From: UBA4055 sp964648295 | GTDB lineage: Bacteria > UBA4055 | Direction: 5' to 3' | DNA length: 53,135 bases | Assembly: GCA_964648295.1 (NCBI GenBank) | Contig: CAZYNH010000017.1 | Location: 1-53,135, forward strand | Position numbers and translations under genes: made by a program | The notes under the pieces: model-generated | Database searches by the model: none | Told to the model about the DNA's origin: nothing | Seen by the model: only the letters and a program-made list of their open reading frames with translations | Shown: one piece after another, positions 33,266 through 41,964 of the stretch | How the letters are laid out: the number at the start of each line of letters is the position of its first letter | How positions within the stretch are numbered: the first letter of the stretch is position 1

Positions 33266-34593
33266 TCCGGCATCTCTGATCCTTCTTCAATACTCGTTTT
33301 ATAGCCGCATACCGTTCTTATATGATAATTATATTGAGGCTGATCTGTCCAATACCATTCAGACCCTGTCCATGCCCCTATACATGACCTTTCGTAAGCT
33401 GTTACTTCCGGATCAGCGACGTCTTCGATCGTGGTATAAACAGTGCCGTAAGGAGCAGTAACTACGACCCAGTAATAATCTCCTGAAATACTTGATGCTA
33501 TATATGACAGATCTACCCATGTAAAAGGGGTTTGATTAGAAATGTTTGCAGCAGGCGTAACATCAATCGGATTCATCAGTTCAATCCCCGGCGCTCCGTT
33601 ATCGTCATCAAAAATATGAACCTGCATATCTGCAGATAAATGATCTAGATCCGCATAATTTCTTATAAGAGCCCCAGCCATGTACCAGCTTCCTGATCCT
33701 CTGTCGAACTTAACAGCTATCGCGTCATTGCTTTCTATAGGCAAATAGTAGCTGACACAACCCGAATCGTAAACATTATGCTCTCCCGTAATGTAAATAT
33801 AGGAACGGGAATTGACTATTAAATGTTCCTCAGAACTTTCAACAAGCCGAAAATGATATTCGATAAAATTACCTGCGGGTTCAACTTCCGGGATAGCGAA
33901 GTTCCATATATTCGAACCGGCATAAACTGCATTTAACCTTGTATAAGTTTCGCTGAAATTTACGCTGTATTCCACAAAAACAGAATCTATTCCGTCAAGA
34001 TCATAGACTTCTACGGAACTTTCATACACACCATAAGGCACTTCATAGAATTCAGGTCCGTCGTGATATATAAATGTTCCGTGACTTTCAGGGACACTGG
34101 AAAATATAATGTCGTCTATGTTTGTACCGCCTTTTTCAACGGCTTGGTCAGAATGAAAAAGAAAACGGAATATTACTTCATCAGAAAAGGCACTAATGGG
34201 GAAGATCGTTTCTTGAATCCAATCCGTGCCGGACTGACCGGTCCAGGATCTTTTCCTTTCCCACGAAGATCCGTTGTCGTAAGAGATCTCGAAGTGTAAG
34301 TAATCGAATCCGTCTTCAAGGTCGTATTTTAGCCAGAAAACAACTGTTGCGAATTCACTTTCAGTCAGATTCATCGAAGTAATCCATGTTGCAGTTGAAG
34401 TATTGTTCGCAGTATAATTTCCACCCGGACTCTCGGTGAGTGAATAGCTACCTGAAACCGAAACACCCTCTTCAAGACCCCAGTTGCCGGTCAGTGTCCA
34501 GTTGCCCGTACCCGATTCAAAATCATCTGAGATTAGAGTCTCAGCAGATAATGAAATTATAATACCTAATATTAGACCTGCCATTTTCTTCAT
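33001..34593 (-). CDS. Secreted MAM/jelly-roll protein with type IX sorting domain
   Basis: A 530-residue exported protein. Signal peptide (1-17); residues about 20-165 resemble the carbohydrate- or protein-binding jelly-roll seen in MAM and immune-inhibitor C-domains (DDFESGTGNWTLTGNWGLEEG, FWLKYDLEDGFDYLHFEISYDNGSSW, FRFLFHSDQ). A beta-rich middle follows, then the C-terminal sorting domain (HQNYPNPFNPVTTLSYS ... KKMMMLK). No catalytic motif is visible; it is likely a surface adhesin or binding accessory to the M6 protease encoded 17 bases downstream. Ribosome site GGGAGAT. Confidence 0.7.
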   Translation of the reverse strand: MKKMAGLILGIIISLSAETLISDDFESGTGNWTLTGNWGLEEGVSVSGSYSLTESPGGNYTANNTSTATWITSMNLTESEFATVVFWLKYDLEDGFDYLHFEISYDNGSSWERKRSWTGQSGTDWIQETIFPISAFSDEVIFRFLFHSDQAVEKGGTNIDDIIFSSVPESHGTFIYHDGPEFYEVPYGVYESSVEVYDLDGIDSVFVEYSVNFSETYTRLNAVYAGSNIWNFAIPEVEPAGNFIEYHFRLVESSEEHLIVNSRSYIYITGEHNVYDSGCVSYYLPIESNDAIAVKFDRGSGSWYMAGALIRNYADLDHLSADMQVHIFDDDNGAPGIELMNPIDVTPAANISNQTPFTWVDLSYIASSISGDYYWVVVTAPYGTVYTTIEDVADPEVTAYERSCIGAWTGSEWYWTDQPQYNYHIRTVCGYKTSIEEGSEMPETSILHQNYPNPFNPVTTLSYSISDDACIKLTVFDVTGRVVAELVSGRQVKGSHEIKFNGKNLTSGLYFYRLSVDGKVVTSKKMMMLK

Positions 34594-34607
34594 CTTAATC
34601 TCCCTGC

Positions 34608-34866
34608 CTACTTCAGCATCATCATCTTTTTACTGGCTACTACTTTATCATTTACGCTTAATCTATAAAAATAAATCCCTGAATTCAATCCTTCGCCGTT
34701 GAAATTCACTGAATGATTTCCGGCTGTTTTCATCCCGTTCACAAGCGAACTGACAAGCTCACCCTTTGTGTTAAAAACTGACAGCGTAACCTGACCTTCG
34801 CTCTTAAGCGAGTAGCTGATCTCAGTCACCGGATTGAACGGATTCGGGTAGTTTTGGTGGAGCTCG
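34608..34866 (-). repeat. Type IX sorting-domain DNA repeat, copy 3
   Basis: Nearly the same protein as copy 1 (LSV(L/F)NTKGELV(R/S)SLVN, AGxHSVNFNGE(A/G)LNSGIYFY) and highly similar DNA, suggesting recent duplication or gene conversion. Confidence 0.7.
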
Positions 34867-35828
34867 GTTGAAGAAGGAATAGAAGTATCTTCGATGCCCA
34901 TTGGATACATTCCTTTATATACTCCTTTATCCGTACCTATTATAAATGACCAGTAACTGCTGTAATCAGGCTCAATAAAATAAATTTCATTAAAGTTACC
35001 GCTTACCGGACTTGTATCGATCCCGTTTTCATCGCCAAGTAAACTCATCTGATCACTGCCTATATGAGTTACAGCAAACCAGTACCCGTAGAAGCACATT
35101 TTATCCGAATTAAAAACATATTCATAAACCAATACATCTGTAATTTTTCCCGTTTCGTACCATACACCGTAAATACCGTCTGAATATGTACCGTCAGATA
35201 AACTTACCATAAAACTACCGTCGAATTTAATGTCCCTTACCGTAAGGCCTGTATCGAATGAAGTAAAAGAGCTCCCGTCATTTATGAACAGCTCAGTTCC
35301 GGCACAAATTATAATATTACCGTCATTATCCTCAGCAACACCTGTGACAGACTTATAATCAAAATAATCAATATCTGTCCAAGTAATTCCGTCACTTGAA
35401 TATACCAGACCTTCAGAACAACCGAAATAGTATCCGCTATTCAGTTTTTTTATAAAGTTAGGATTGATGGCGAATTCGATTCGTTCAAACTGCAGGGAAC
35501 CAATATTAAATTTGTACAGCCCGTCGCTGTAAGAACCGCTTCCGATCGCGCAGAACACTTCATCTGTGTTGCTTTCATTTATCTGAGCGGAAACAACTCC
35601 AAGTGACAAGTAATCATATACACCGATCAGGGAATCGTTCATTTCATCGTAATAAGCCAATCCATCTACATCTTCTGCTAATGCAAGGAACATATTTTCA
35701 TATAAACCTCTGCAGCCCGATGTATCGTAAACCGGTGAATCTATTTCCGGATAAAGACGCGACCAGCCGACATCTAAAGCTGATAAAGACAGCACAAGCA
35801 GTAATGTAAACAAAAATACTTTTCTCAT
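34608..35828 (-). CDS. Secreted propeller-like protein with type IX sorting domain
   Basis: A 406-residue exported protein. Signal peptide (MRKVFLFTLLLVLSLSA); residues about 20-320 are repetitive short beta units with GLVYSSDGITWTDI, DNDGNIIICAGTELFIND and similar lines, like Asp-box or two-component-sensor propellers of exo-sialidase/BNR type. A sorting domain starts at HQNYPNPFNPVTEISYS. No enzyme residues could be assigned. It is the first gene of the three-gene cargo cluster, has its own promoter (35875-35902) and a GAGGT ribosome site. Confidence 0.65.
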   Translation of the reverse strand: MRKVFLFTLLLVLSLSALDVGWSRLYPEIDSPVYDTSGCRGLYENMFLALAEDVDGLAYYDEMNDSLIGVYDYLSLGVVSAQINESNTDEVFCAIGSGSYSDGLYKFNIGSLQFERIEFAINPNFIKKLNSGYYFGCSEGLVYSSDGITWTDIDYFDYKSVTGVAEDNDGNIIICAGTELFINDGSSFTSFDTGLTVRDIKFDGSFMVSLSDGTYSDGIYGVWYETGKITDVLVYEYVFNSDKMCFYGYWFAVTHIGSDQMSLLGDENGIDTSPVSGNFNEIYFIEPDYSSYWSFIIGTDKGVYKGMYPMGIEDTSIPSSTELHQNYPNPFNPVTEISYSLKSEGQVTLSVFNTKGELVSSLVNGMKTAGNHSVNFNGEGLNSGIYFYRLSVNDKVVASKKMMMLK

Positions 35829-35874
35829 ACTTTACCTCACTCTTGTAATCCGTCTGACATATTTTCTTAAAAGC

Positions 35875-35902
35875 AATATAATGCAATTTGCTGTTAAATC
35901 AA
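35875..35902 (-). promoter_or_regulatory. Promoter of the type IX cargo cluster
   Basis: Minus strand: -35 TTGATT (35902-35897), 16-base spacer, -10 TATATT (35880-35875), about 40 bases before the ATG at 35828. The rest of the 187-base gap holds only an AT-rich palindrome (35961-35975). Confidence 0.5.
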
Positions 35903-36015
35903 CAGAATTTAAAAAAATATTTATTATGATTTGTAAAAAATTACAGCTTTACAAAGTACTCTTCAAAATTTGAAGAATTAACATTCAGACCGATAGCTTC
36001 TACTGTTTTTTAAAA

Positions 36016-36711
36016 CTAGCGTCTTCTTCCGAATATTCTTAACAGCATCAGGAACAGGTTAATGAAGTCGAGATAAAGGGTCAAAGCTCCCATTATGGCC
36101 TCTTTTTTGTCCTCATCAGTCCCTTCATTGCCTATTATGTTCATCTGTTTGATCTTCTGCGTATCATAAGCGGTCAAGCCTACGAAAACAAAAACTCCGA
36201 TATAGGTGATCAGCCAGTAAAGCGCGTCACTGGCCCAGAAAATATTTACGACGGAACCGATTATTATCCCTATAAGCCCCATAAAGAAGAACCCGCCCCA
36301 GCTTGTGAGATCCATCCTTGTCACATAACCGAAGAAGCTCATGGCTCCGAACATGGCCGCTGCCGTGAAGAATGCGCTCGTTATGGCAGCCTGGGTATAT
36401 ACCAGGAAAATGAACGAAAGGGTAAGCCCGTTAAGCGCAGCGTAAATGAAAAACACGGTCATTGCGGTCGAAGCGTTCATCTTTTTTACGGCTACCGCAA
36501 GTGTTCCAACGGCGAAAAGCTGGGCTATAAAAAGTCCGAAAAATATGAACGGATTACCGTACATAAAATTTATCATTCCTTCGCTTGTCGAAACAAAATA
36601 AGCCACACCTGTCGTGATCAGAAGCGCTGTCATCATCCAGTTATACACGCTCAGCATGAACCTTCTCTGCTCTTCCGCGACCTCCTGCGATATAACTCTT
36701 TCCTGCATCAT
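36016..36711 (-). CDS. Bax inhibitor-1 / YccA family membrane protein
   Basis: A 231-residue protein with seven predicted membrane helices. Family features: a cytoplasmic N-terminus, then YNWMMTALLITTGVAY, the middle GLTLSFIFLVYT, ALYWLITYIGVFVFVGLTAYDTQKIK and the C-terminal GALTLYLDFINLFLMLLRIFGRRR with the Asp of the calcium-leak pore. In bacteria (YetJ, YccA) these proteins leak calcium or bind the FtsH protease. AAGGAG precedes the ATG, and the M42 peptidase gene ends 17 bases upstream, so the two probably share a transcript. Confidence 0.93.
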   Translation of the reverse strand: MMQERVISQEVAEEQRRFMLSVYNWMMTALLITTGVAYFVSTSEGMINFMYGNPFIFFGLFIAQLFAVGTLAVAVKKMNASTAMTVFFIYAALNGLTLSFIFLVYTQAAITSAFFTAAAMFGAMSFFGYVTRMDLTSWGGFFFMGLIGIIIGSVVNIFWASDALYWLITYIGVFVFVGLTAYDTQKIKQMNIIGNEGTDEDKKEAIMGALTLYLDFINLFLMLLRIFGRRR

Positions 36712-36728
36712 TTTATACTCCTTTGATA

Positions 36729-37766
36729 TTATTTTTCAAGTATGTATTTTACTGTCAGAGCAGTAGTAGCGTTCAAAGAATCCTTGTGAAGTCTTTCGAA
36801 CGAATGCGACGCGTCCACCCCCGGCCCGAAGAGCATGTGCTTCGCGTCAATTCCCGTCCTTAAGGCCGCGGCGGCATCGGAACCGTACATCGGATATATA
36901 TCCACCTTATAGGGTATTTTATTCTTTTCAGCTATGCCCACAATCTTTTTCCTTAGTTCGTAATCGAAAGGGCCGGTGGAATCTTTTGCGCAGACCGACA
37001 CAGTAAATTCGTCCGACTCCTGTCCGCTGCCTAACGCGCCCATATCGACCGCAACTATCTCAAAACAGTTCTGCGGAAGTTTCGAGACTGTTCCGTTCCC
37101 GGTCTCTTCGGCGACAGAAATATAGAACCATGTTTCGTAAGCAGGGACTTCTTTTGTGCGTGCAAAATACTCGACCGCGCCGAAAAGAGCGGCGACGCCC
37201 GCCTTGTCGTCAAGGTGCCTTGACTTAATAAATCCCGACTTCGTCACTTCAACCCGAGGGTCGAAGTAGCAGTAGTCGCCTACCGATATACCGAGTTTTT
37301 TTACATCGGCAACGCATTTAACCTTTTCGTCGAGCCTGACGCTTATGTTTTCGAAGCTGCGCTCCTCTTTTGAAAGGCTCGCGTTGACATGCGCGGAAGG
37401 GTTGTTGTGTACTACGGCACCGCGGTACCTTTTCCCCGACACAGTTTCGACAGTCACATATTCGCCCTCAACGCTGAACGGCGAGACTCCGCCTACGGGA
37501 ACAATAAAAACCCTTCCGTCCCCGCCGATCTTTTTGACCATTCCTCCGAGCGTGTCGGCGTGAGCGGTAAGAAGCCTGACCTTTGAGTTATCCTTCCCTT
37601 TCAGCTTAATAATAATCCCGCCTTTGTGAGTGATTTCGTATCTCGCTTTCAGTGTTTTAAGTTTCTTTTCCATAAGTTCGACAATTTTTCCGCAGTTACC
37701 GGATATACCTTCCGTATTTAGAAGTTCCGGCAATATCTTCCATGCGTAATCCTGAGCTTTCTTCAT
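36729..37766 (-). CDS. M42-family aminopeptidase
   Basis: A 345-residue cytoplasmic metallo-aminopeptidase of the FrvX/PepA(glutamyl)/TET family, with two metal ions at each active site. Visible ligand and base motifs: LTAHADTLGG (first His-x-Asp), RHLDDKAGVAALFG (bridging Asp), VAEETGNG (catalytic Glu pair), VDMGALGSG and the late GVDASHSFERLH (His ligand). Members assemble as hollow 12-mers that finish peptide breakdown. Ribosome site GAGGAG; lies 23 bases after the NADase-type glycan-binding-like gene. Confidence 0.9.
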   Translation of the reverse strand: MKKAQDYAWKILPELLNTEGISGNCGKIVELMEKKLKTLKARYEITHKGGIIIKLKGKDNSKVRLLTAHADTLGGMVKKIGGDGRVFIVPVGGVSPFSVEGEYVTVETVSGKRYRGAVVHNNPSAHVNASLSKEERSFENISVRLDEKVKCVADVKKLGISVGDYCYFDPRVEVTKSGFIKSRHLDDKAGVAALFGAVEYFARTKEVPAYETWFYISVAEETGNGTVSKLPQNCFEIVAVDMGALGSGQESDEFTVSVCAKDSTGPFDYELRKKIVGIAEKNKIPYKVDIYPMYGSDAAAALRTGIDAKHMLFGPGVDASHSFERLHKDSLNATTALTVKYILEK

Positions 37767-37789
37767 GCTGTATTTCTCCTCTGTATTTT

Positions 37790-38791
37790 TTATTTAAGAT
37801 ATACTTTTCTTTCCTGCCCGTATATTCCTGTGCAGCTTAGAGTTTCTAGTCCTGCCCATGGCTTTCCAAAATACATCACACCACCCGATAAAGCGCCGAT
37901 CTTTTCATTTACTACTTCACATTTAGCGGGATCAATAAGCAGATACTCTGTTTCGACGCGTTCTTCGGTTTCTGCAGGCATTGAGATAACGACCGCCCAT
38001 TGTTTGTTTGATGAAACTTCAATTAACTGAAGGACAGATGAAGGGTCTGAATAAACTTCAATATTTTTACCGTCTTCGGTCTCAGCAATTACAGAGTTCG
38101 CGCCTTCGTTAACAAAAATACCTGTTATTTTAACCCTGTCACCAGAATCTGATTCATAGATATCTCCCGTAAACAATTCAGACACAAATACTTCCTGAGA
38201 TTCAGAACCCGGATAAACATCTTTAACTTCGATTTTCAGGGCAATACATTTGTCAATGATCTCATGCGAAAAATCCTGCGAAAATTTCTTTTCTGCCTGA
38301 AGAACAAAATTTTCGATCTCTTTCAGCGGAAGGCTTATACCGAATGATTGAACTTCAAAGTCGTCTGACAGATCGAATATTTTGGGTTCATTATATAGAA
38401 TACCTTTAAATAATGTAGCTGTCTCAGTAACAAAGCCTTCGGCATGAAAACCGGCGAGGATTTTATATCTGATCTGTTTCGGCCGGGAGTATTTAAAAAA
38501 TTCTTCTCTGCTCTTCCCGTTACCCGGGAAAATATTTACCGTTATCTTCTCCTCTAATGGCAACCTTATAAAAATACAATCTTCCCTGAAGACAGTATTA
38601 AGATCTCCGTCAAAAAGATTTGGTACGGGATACGGATCGTCTTCGAAATACGATACATCTAGAAAAATATCCGTCCATTCATCTGTATGTCCTGAAAGGA
38701 TCGGAAAATATACAAACAGCAGCGACAATAAAAAACATTTACTGCAGTATTGAATGATATTTTTTGAGATTGAACTTACTTCTTCACCCAT
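37790..38791 (-). CDS. Exported protein with NADase-type glycan-binding-like domain
   Basis: A 333-residue protein with a hydrophobic N-terminal segment (about 18-35) serving as signal or anchor. Residues about 45-200 follow the discoidin-like 'NADase-type glycan-binding' pattern: VPNLFDGDLNTVFRE, NIFPGNGKSREEFFKYSRPKQI, then a late IEVKDVYPGSESQEVFVSEL. The remaining 130 residues are a beta-rich region (a DSGDRVKITGIFVNEG start and a LLIDPAKCEVV line) of unknown type. The start overlaps the preceding gene by 16 bases with AAGGTG upstream, so the two are translationally coupled. Likely a periplasmic or surface binding protein. Confidence 0.55.
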   Translation of the reverse strand: MGEEVSSISKNIIQYCSKCFLLSLLFVYFPILSGHTDEWTDIFLDVSYFEDDPYPVPNLFDGDLNTVFREDCIFIRLPLEEKITVNIFPGNGKSREEFFKYSRPKQIRYKILAGFHAEGFVTETATLFKGILYNEPKIFDLSDDFEVQSFGISLPLKEIENFVLQAEKKFSQDFSHEIIDKCIALKIEVKDVYPGSESQEVFVSELFTGDIYESDSGDRVKITGIFVNEGANSVIAETEDGKNIEVYSDPSSVLQLIEVSSNKQWAVVISMPAETEERVETEYLLIDPAKCEVVNEKIGALSGGVMYFGKPWAGLETLSCTGIYGQERKVYLK

Positions 38792-39543
38792 TCGACACCT
38801 TCACGCCAGTCTGTTTCGCCGAGAAGATATTTTTTTAATATTTTATAGGCTGTTTCTTTCGGCAGAACTTTATCTGCGCCATACTGAACTCCTCCGATGC
38901 TGTATTCCACCACATAGTTCCCGTCTGAATACGCGGCCTGAACGAAATCGTCTTTATCAGAAAGTATCATGTAGAAGTTATCGTCGTCAATCGAATTGAA
39001 GCTTTCTGACAGCTTTGCTTCGTCTACATTCCTGAACTGATTGCCGCTCGCTAGCTCTATATTCATTTTAGATTTCGGTACAACAGGCTTTTCTGCTTTA
39101 GTTTCTTTTATGGGAGCTTCAGGCACTTTGGTGCCCATTTTTTCAAATTCGGATTTTTTTACCTGTTCAAGACCTGTTCCCATAAATACCCAGTTCTTTC
39201 CGTCCGCGGTCGAGAGCATAACCGCATTTATTTCTTCTTCCGAATGATCTGAATAATAAGCCGCGGCGACAACGATAAAATTACCCATCATAGTCTCTGA
39301 ACCGTACCTGAGCTCTTTTATTTTTCCGTCCCAGCTTTCAAGAGATTCAATACTTCTCTTTATGTTTTTGTCCTCGAAGTATTTTTCATTTATTGTGTGC
39401 CTGACAATGCCTGATGCATATTTCTTTAATGATTCCGCATCTCTGTCTTTATAGGCTTTTAACACTTCTTTCGCAATATTTTCTGCCTGACCCTGAAGAA
39501 CGAACAAAAAAGTGAAAATCGCGGTAATTAACAGTTTTTTCAT
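38776..39543 (-). CDS. Exported two-domain protein, function unknown
   Basis: A 255-residue protein with a signal peptide (1-20, ending LQGQA). Residues about 22-130 look like a lumazine-binding/NTF2-like domain of the DUF4878 type (AYKDRDAESLKKYAS, then WDGKIKELRYG...VMLSTADGKNWVFMG). A Lys/Pro linker (about 145-165) leads to a C-terminal domain (FYMILSDKDDFVQAAYSDGNYVVEYS ... AYKILKKYLLGETDWREGVEW) resembling small immunity-protein-like domains seen in many unannotated proteins. Coupled to the next gene by a 16-base overlap. Ribosome site GGAGAGG. Confidence 0.45.
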   Translation of the reverse strand: MKKLLITAIFTFLFVLQGQAENIAKEVLKAYKDRDAESLKKYASGIVRHTINEKYFEDKNIKRSIESLESWDGKIKELRYGSETMMGNFIVVAAAYYSDHSEEEINAVMLSTADGKNWVFMGTGLEQVKKSEFEKMGTKVPEAPIKETKAEKPVVPKSKMNIELASGNQFRNVDEAKLSESFNSIDDDNFYMILSDKDDFVQAAYSDGNYVVEYSIGGVQYGADKVLPKETAYKILKKYLLGETDWREGVEWVKK

Positions 39544-39630
39544 GGCCCTCTCCTTTTTTAAAAAAAATTATAGATGAATCACACAAAATGTAAACTTAAC
39601 AATTTTCAGTTATTAAATCAACCTGTATTT

Positions 39631-40983
39631 TCATCCTGCCAGTTTTACGCATAACGCGGCTATAAAGCCCGCCAGTGTGGAAAGGCCGGCTATCGTGCTG
39701 CCTCCGTGCTCATAAGCCTCGGGGAGCATCGTATTGGCTATCATCGTGAGCATTGCTCCCGCGGCAAGTCCTTCTATAGAAGCGATATAGTAAAGCATCA
39801 CTCCCGAAGGGTGCGCCGGGAATACTACGGCTCCGAGCATTGCTCCGAAACCTGTCATAATGCAGAGGCTCATCCACATCCAGAATATTTTTGTAAAACC
39901 CGACCCCTGCCTCTGCATATTCACGGCGCTCGACATAGCCTCGGGCAGGTTCGCCATGAAAACGCCGGCTATGAATGCAAGGCTCATCGGTCTTCCCGCC
40001 GCGGCCGCCGAAGCGGTCAGCATTCCTATCACAAGAGATTCGGGAATGCCGTCGAGCGCTATACCCAGCCAGATGGCCAGAGCTGCCCCGCCGTGTTTCT
40101 TGACCTCGGCCTCAATGTCTTTGTTTGTGACAGGGAATGAAAGCCTGTTAATATTTTTCTGCGCTCTGATCTGCCATTTCGCCGCTTCCGCCTTAAACGA
40201 TTCATCCTTCTCAGATATGTCCTTCAGCCTTTCCGTTATTATCTCCACGCTGGCATCCTGCAGCGCGAGAGAGTTCTTTACGAGACTTTCATAGTCGTTC
40301 TTTTCAAGGACATAGACTTCTACATCGCCAGAGGCTATCACGTCAGCGGTCCTTTTGCATTCGGATATAAGAGCGATCTCGCCGAAAGTGTCGCCCGGAC
40401 CCATTTCCGCCACAGTTTTCGGCCCGTCTCCCGAGTCCCGAATAACTTCCACTTTCCCTTTGATTATGAAAAACAGCTCGCGCCCGTCGTTGCCCTGAGT
40501 GATGATGGAATCACCGCTTTTGTATCTTCTCGTTTTTACAAGCTGCATGAGCCTTGACATTTCTTCGGGCGGCATCAGGTGAAGGAATTTTATTGTGCTC
40601 AGGCTCTTTATCATCCTTTTGGCGTTTCTGTTCTTTTTATTCTGAATGTGGCGCCTGAAAAGCGATTCTTTCCTTAAGAAAGCCCCCTGACTGTTAAGTA
40701 TCTGATTGAGAAGCTCGAACAAAAGACCGCCAGCCACGGCTCCGATTATTGTCGAGACCATCAGCAGGTTATCGTGTTTTTCGTGCGAAATATGGAGCGA
40801 ATGCGCAAATAATTCTATTGTGAGAGCGAACAGGAGGGCTCCGCCACCAAAGGCCATCATGGAAGATGTGATCTTCTGGGCAGGTTTTGTCCACAGCCCT
40901 AAAAGAGCGCCCGCGGGCAGCGATACAGCGCTTAAAAGTCCCCATATAAGCGCCATTATGCCGATCGAGTATGCAGAATTCAT
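39631..40983 (-). CDS. ZIP metal transporter with inserted cyclic-nucleotide-binding domain
   Basis: A 450-residue protein in which a ZIP-family transporter is interrupted by a sensor. Three N-terminal helices (about 5-100) end in a basic loop. Then comes a cNMP-binding domain (about 130-255): FLHLMPPEEMSRLM, GDSIITQGNDGRELFFIIKGKVEVI, and the phosphate-binding cassette FGEIALISECKRTADV, with the Glu and Arg that grip the ribose and phosphate. The last five helices carry the ZIP metal-site segments LGIALDGIPESLVIG and MANLPEAMSSA, lacking the usual His residues. It probably moves zinc, iron or manganese under cyclic-nucleotide control. GAGGTGG precedes the ATG. Confidence 0.8.
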   Translation of the reverse strand: MNSAYSIGIMALIWGLLSAVSLPAGALLGLWTKPAQKITSSMMAFGGGALLFALTIELFAHSLHISHEKHDNLLMVSTIIGAVAGGLLFELLNQILNSQGAFLRKESLFRRHIQNKKNRNAKRMIKSLSTIKFLHLMPPEEMSRLMQLVKTRRYKSGDSIITQGNDGRELFFIIKGKVEVIRDSGDGPKTVAEMGPGDTFGEIALISECKRTADVIASGDVEVYVLEKNDYESLVKNSLALQDASVEIITERLKDISEKDESFKAEAAKWQIRAQKNINRLSFPVTNKDIEAEVKKHGGAALAIWLGIALDGIPESLVIGMLTASAAAAGRPMSLAFIAGVFMANLPEAMSSAVNMQRQGSGFTKIFWMWMSLCIMTGFGAMLGAVVFPAHPSGVMLYYIASIEGLAAGAMLTMIANTMLPEAYEHGGSTIAGLSTLAGFIAALCVKLAG

Positions 40984-41016
40984 AACACCACCTCTTTCAG
41001 TTCAAGGAGAATATTC

Positions 41017-41844
41017 CTACTTCCACCTTACCGAATGGGTTGTTCCGTTCCTGTGGGTCGCTATAACATCTTTCACGGTTATCTCTACTTTGTAATCCTT
41101 TGGAACAATGATCTCGCTTTTGTCCAAATCCACAGATTTATCGAACCCCGCGGTTCTTCCGCTTATAAGCATATTATCCATTTTCTTGTCGTCACAGCCG
41201 TAATTGACATAGTATGCGGCGATAGCTGCCGCCACGGTCGCGGCAAGATTCTCGCAGGTCCTTGTTATTTTTCCCTGCATGGCTTTCTTCTCGGCAGCCT
41301 CGACGGCTCTTTCGTATTCCTTAAGCTCCCGGATCTTCTTGTCGTAATCCGCTTTTAATTCAGCGTCGGGATGAGAGGGCATTTTTTTTGAAAGTCCTTC
41401 CGTCAATTTATTCGCGGCTTCTTTTACAAGCGCAATAAGATCTTCCTGCGCGCATTTTTTGTTTAAAGTCACGCTGTTGTCGTTCTTTGCCGTCTCTACA
41501 TCGAACATTCTCAGAGATACGGAATAAACCGAGCCTAGGCTTCCTATACTTCCGGTTATCATTTTATCCGCGCCGATTATACCGCCGATCCTGACAAGGC
41601 AGGCAGTATCATCGCAAAGACCTGAATGCTGGAGCCCCTGCTCCTCAATTATTTTTTCAAGCTGTTCCCTCTCAAGAATATGAAAATAGTTAAGTTCGGA
41701 AAGATGACTGATAAGAACATCAGTCAGGATCGAAGCGGCGGACACGCCGGCTCCCTTATCTTTCAGGTCCAAAACCGCAACAGAGATCGCCGATCTCAAA
41801 CTGATAACCAGGAACAGCAGTACCGCCAACAATGGTCTGTGCAT
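41017..41844 (-). CDS. CsgG/TolB-like exported protein
   Basis: A 275-residue exported protein. Hydrophobic signal segment (about 5-20), then a CsgG/FlgO/TolB-N type domain (about 22-135): AVLDLKDKGAGVSAASILTDVL, FHILEREQLEKIIEEQGL, GADKMITGSIGSLG and YSVSLRMFDVET. A predicted coiled coil follows (about 155-190), then a short C-terminal domain with Cys residues. Such domains form periplasmic or outer-membrane assembly scaffolds. ATG 41844 is chosen because AGAGGG lies six bases upstream; the ATG at 41850 would touch the ribosome site. Own promoter at 41895-41923. Confidence 0.65.
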   Translation of the reverse strand: MHRPLLAVLLFLVISLRSAISVAVLDLKDKGAGVSAASILTDVLISHLSELNYFHILEREQLEKIIEEQGLQHSGLCDDTACLVRIGGIIGADKMITGSIGSLGSVYSVSLRMFDVETAKNDNSVTLNKKCAQEDLIALVKEAANKLTEGLSKKMPSHPDAELKADYDKKIRELKEYERAVEAAEKKAMQGKITRTCENLAATVAAAIAAYYVNYGCDDKKMDNMLISGRTAGFDKSVDLDKSEIIVPKDYKVEITVKDVIATHRNGTTHSVRWK

Positions 41845-41894
41845 CAACATCCCTCTTAATTTTTCACAAAACTTTCGTTCACTTCAACAAATCA

Positions 41895-41923
41895 AATATA
41901 CTAAAATCCTTATGCTCTTACAA
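41895..41923 (-). promoter_or_regulatory. Promoter of the CsgG-like gene
   Basis: Minus strand: -35 TTGTAA (41923-41918), 17-base spacer, -10 TATATT (41900-41895); start about 45 bases before the ATG. Confidence 0.5.
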
Positions 41924-41964
41924 CTTTTTTCGATTTAAAAAAATGAAAAAGGTAACAATATAAA

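Noticed and set aside
35961..35975. CTTCAAA-A-TTTGAAG palindrome as an operator
   Set aside because: It is not near the recognised promoter or any start codon and lies in an AT-rich gap where such symmetry is easily met by chance.
39706..40294. Two 144-codon plus-strand frames opposite the ZIP-cNMP gene
   Set aside because: Antisense shadows; the minus-strand protein has intact domain motifs across the region.
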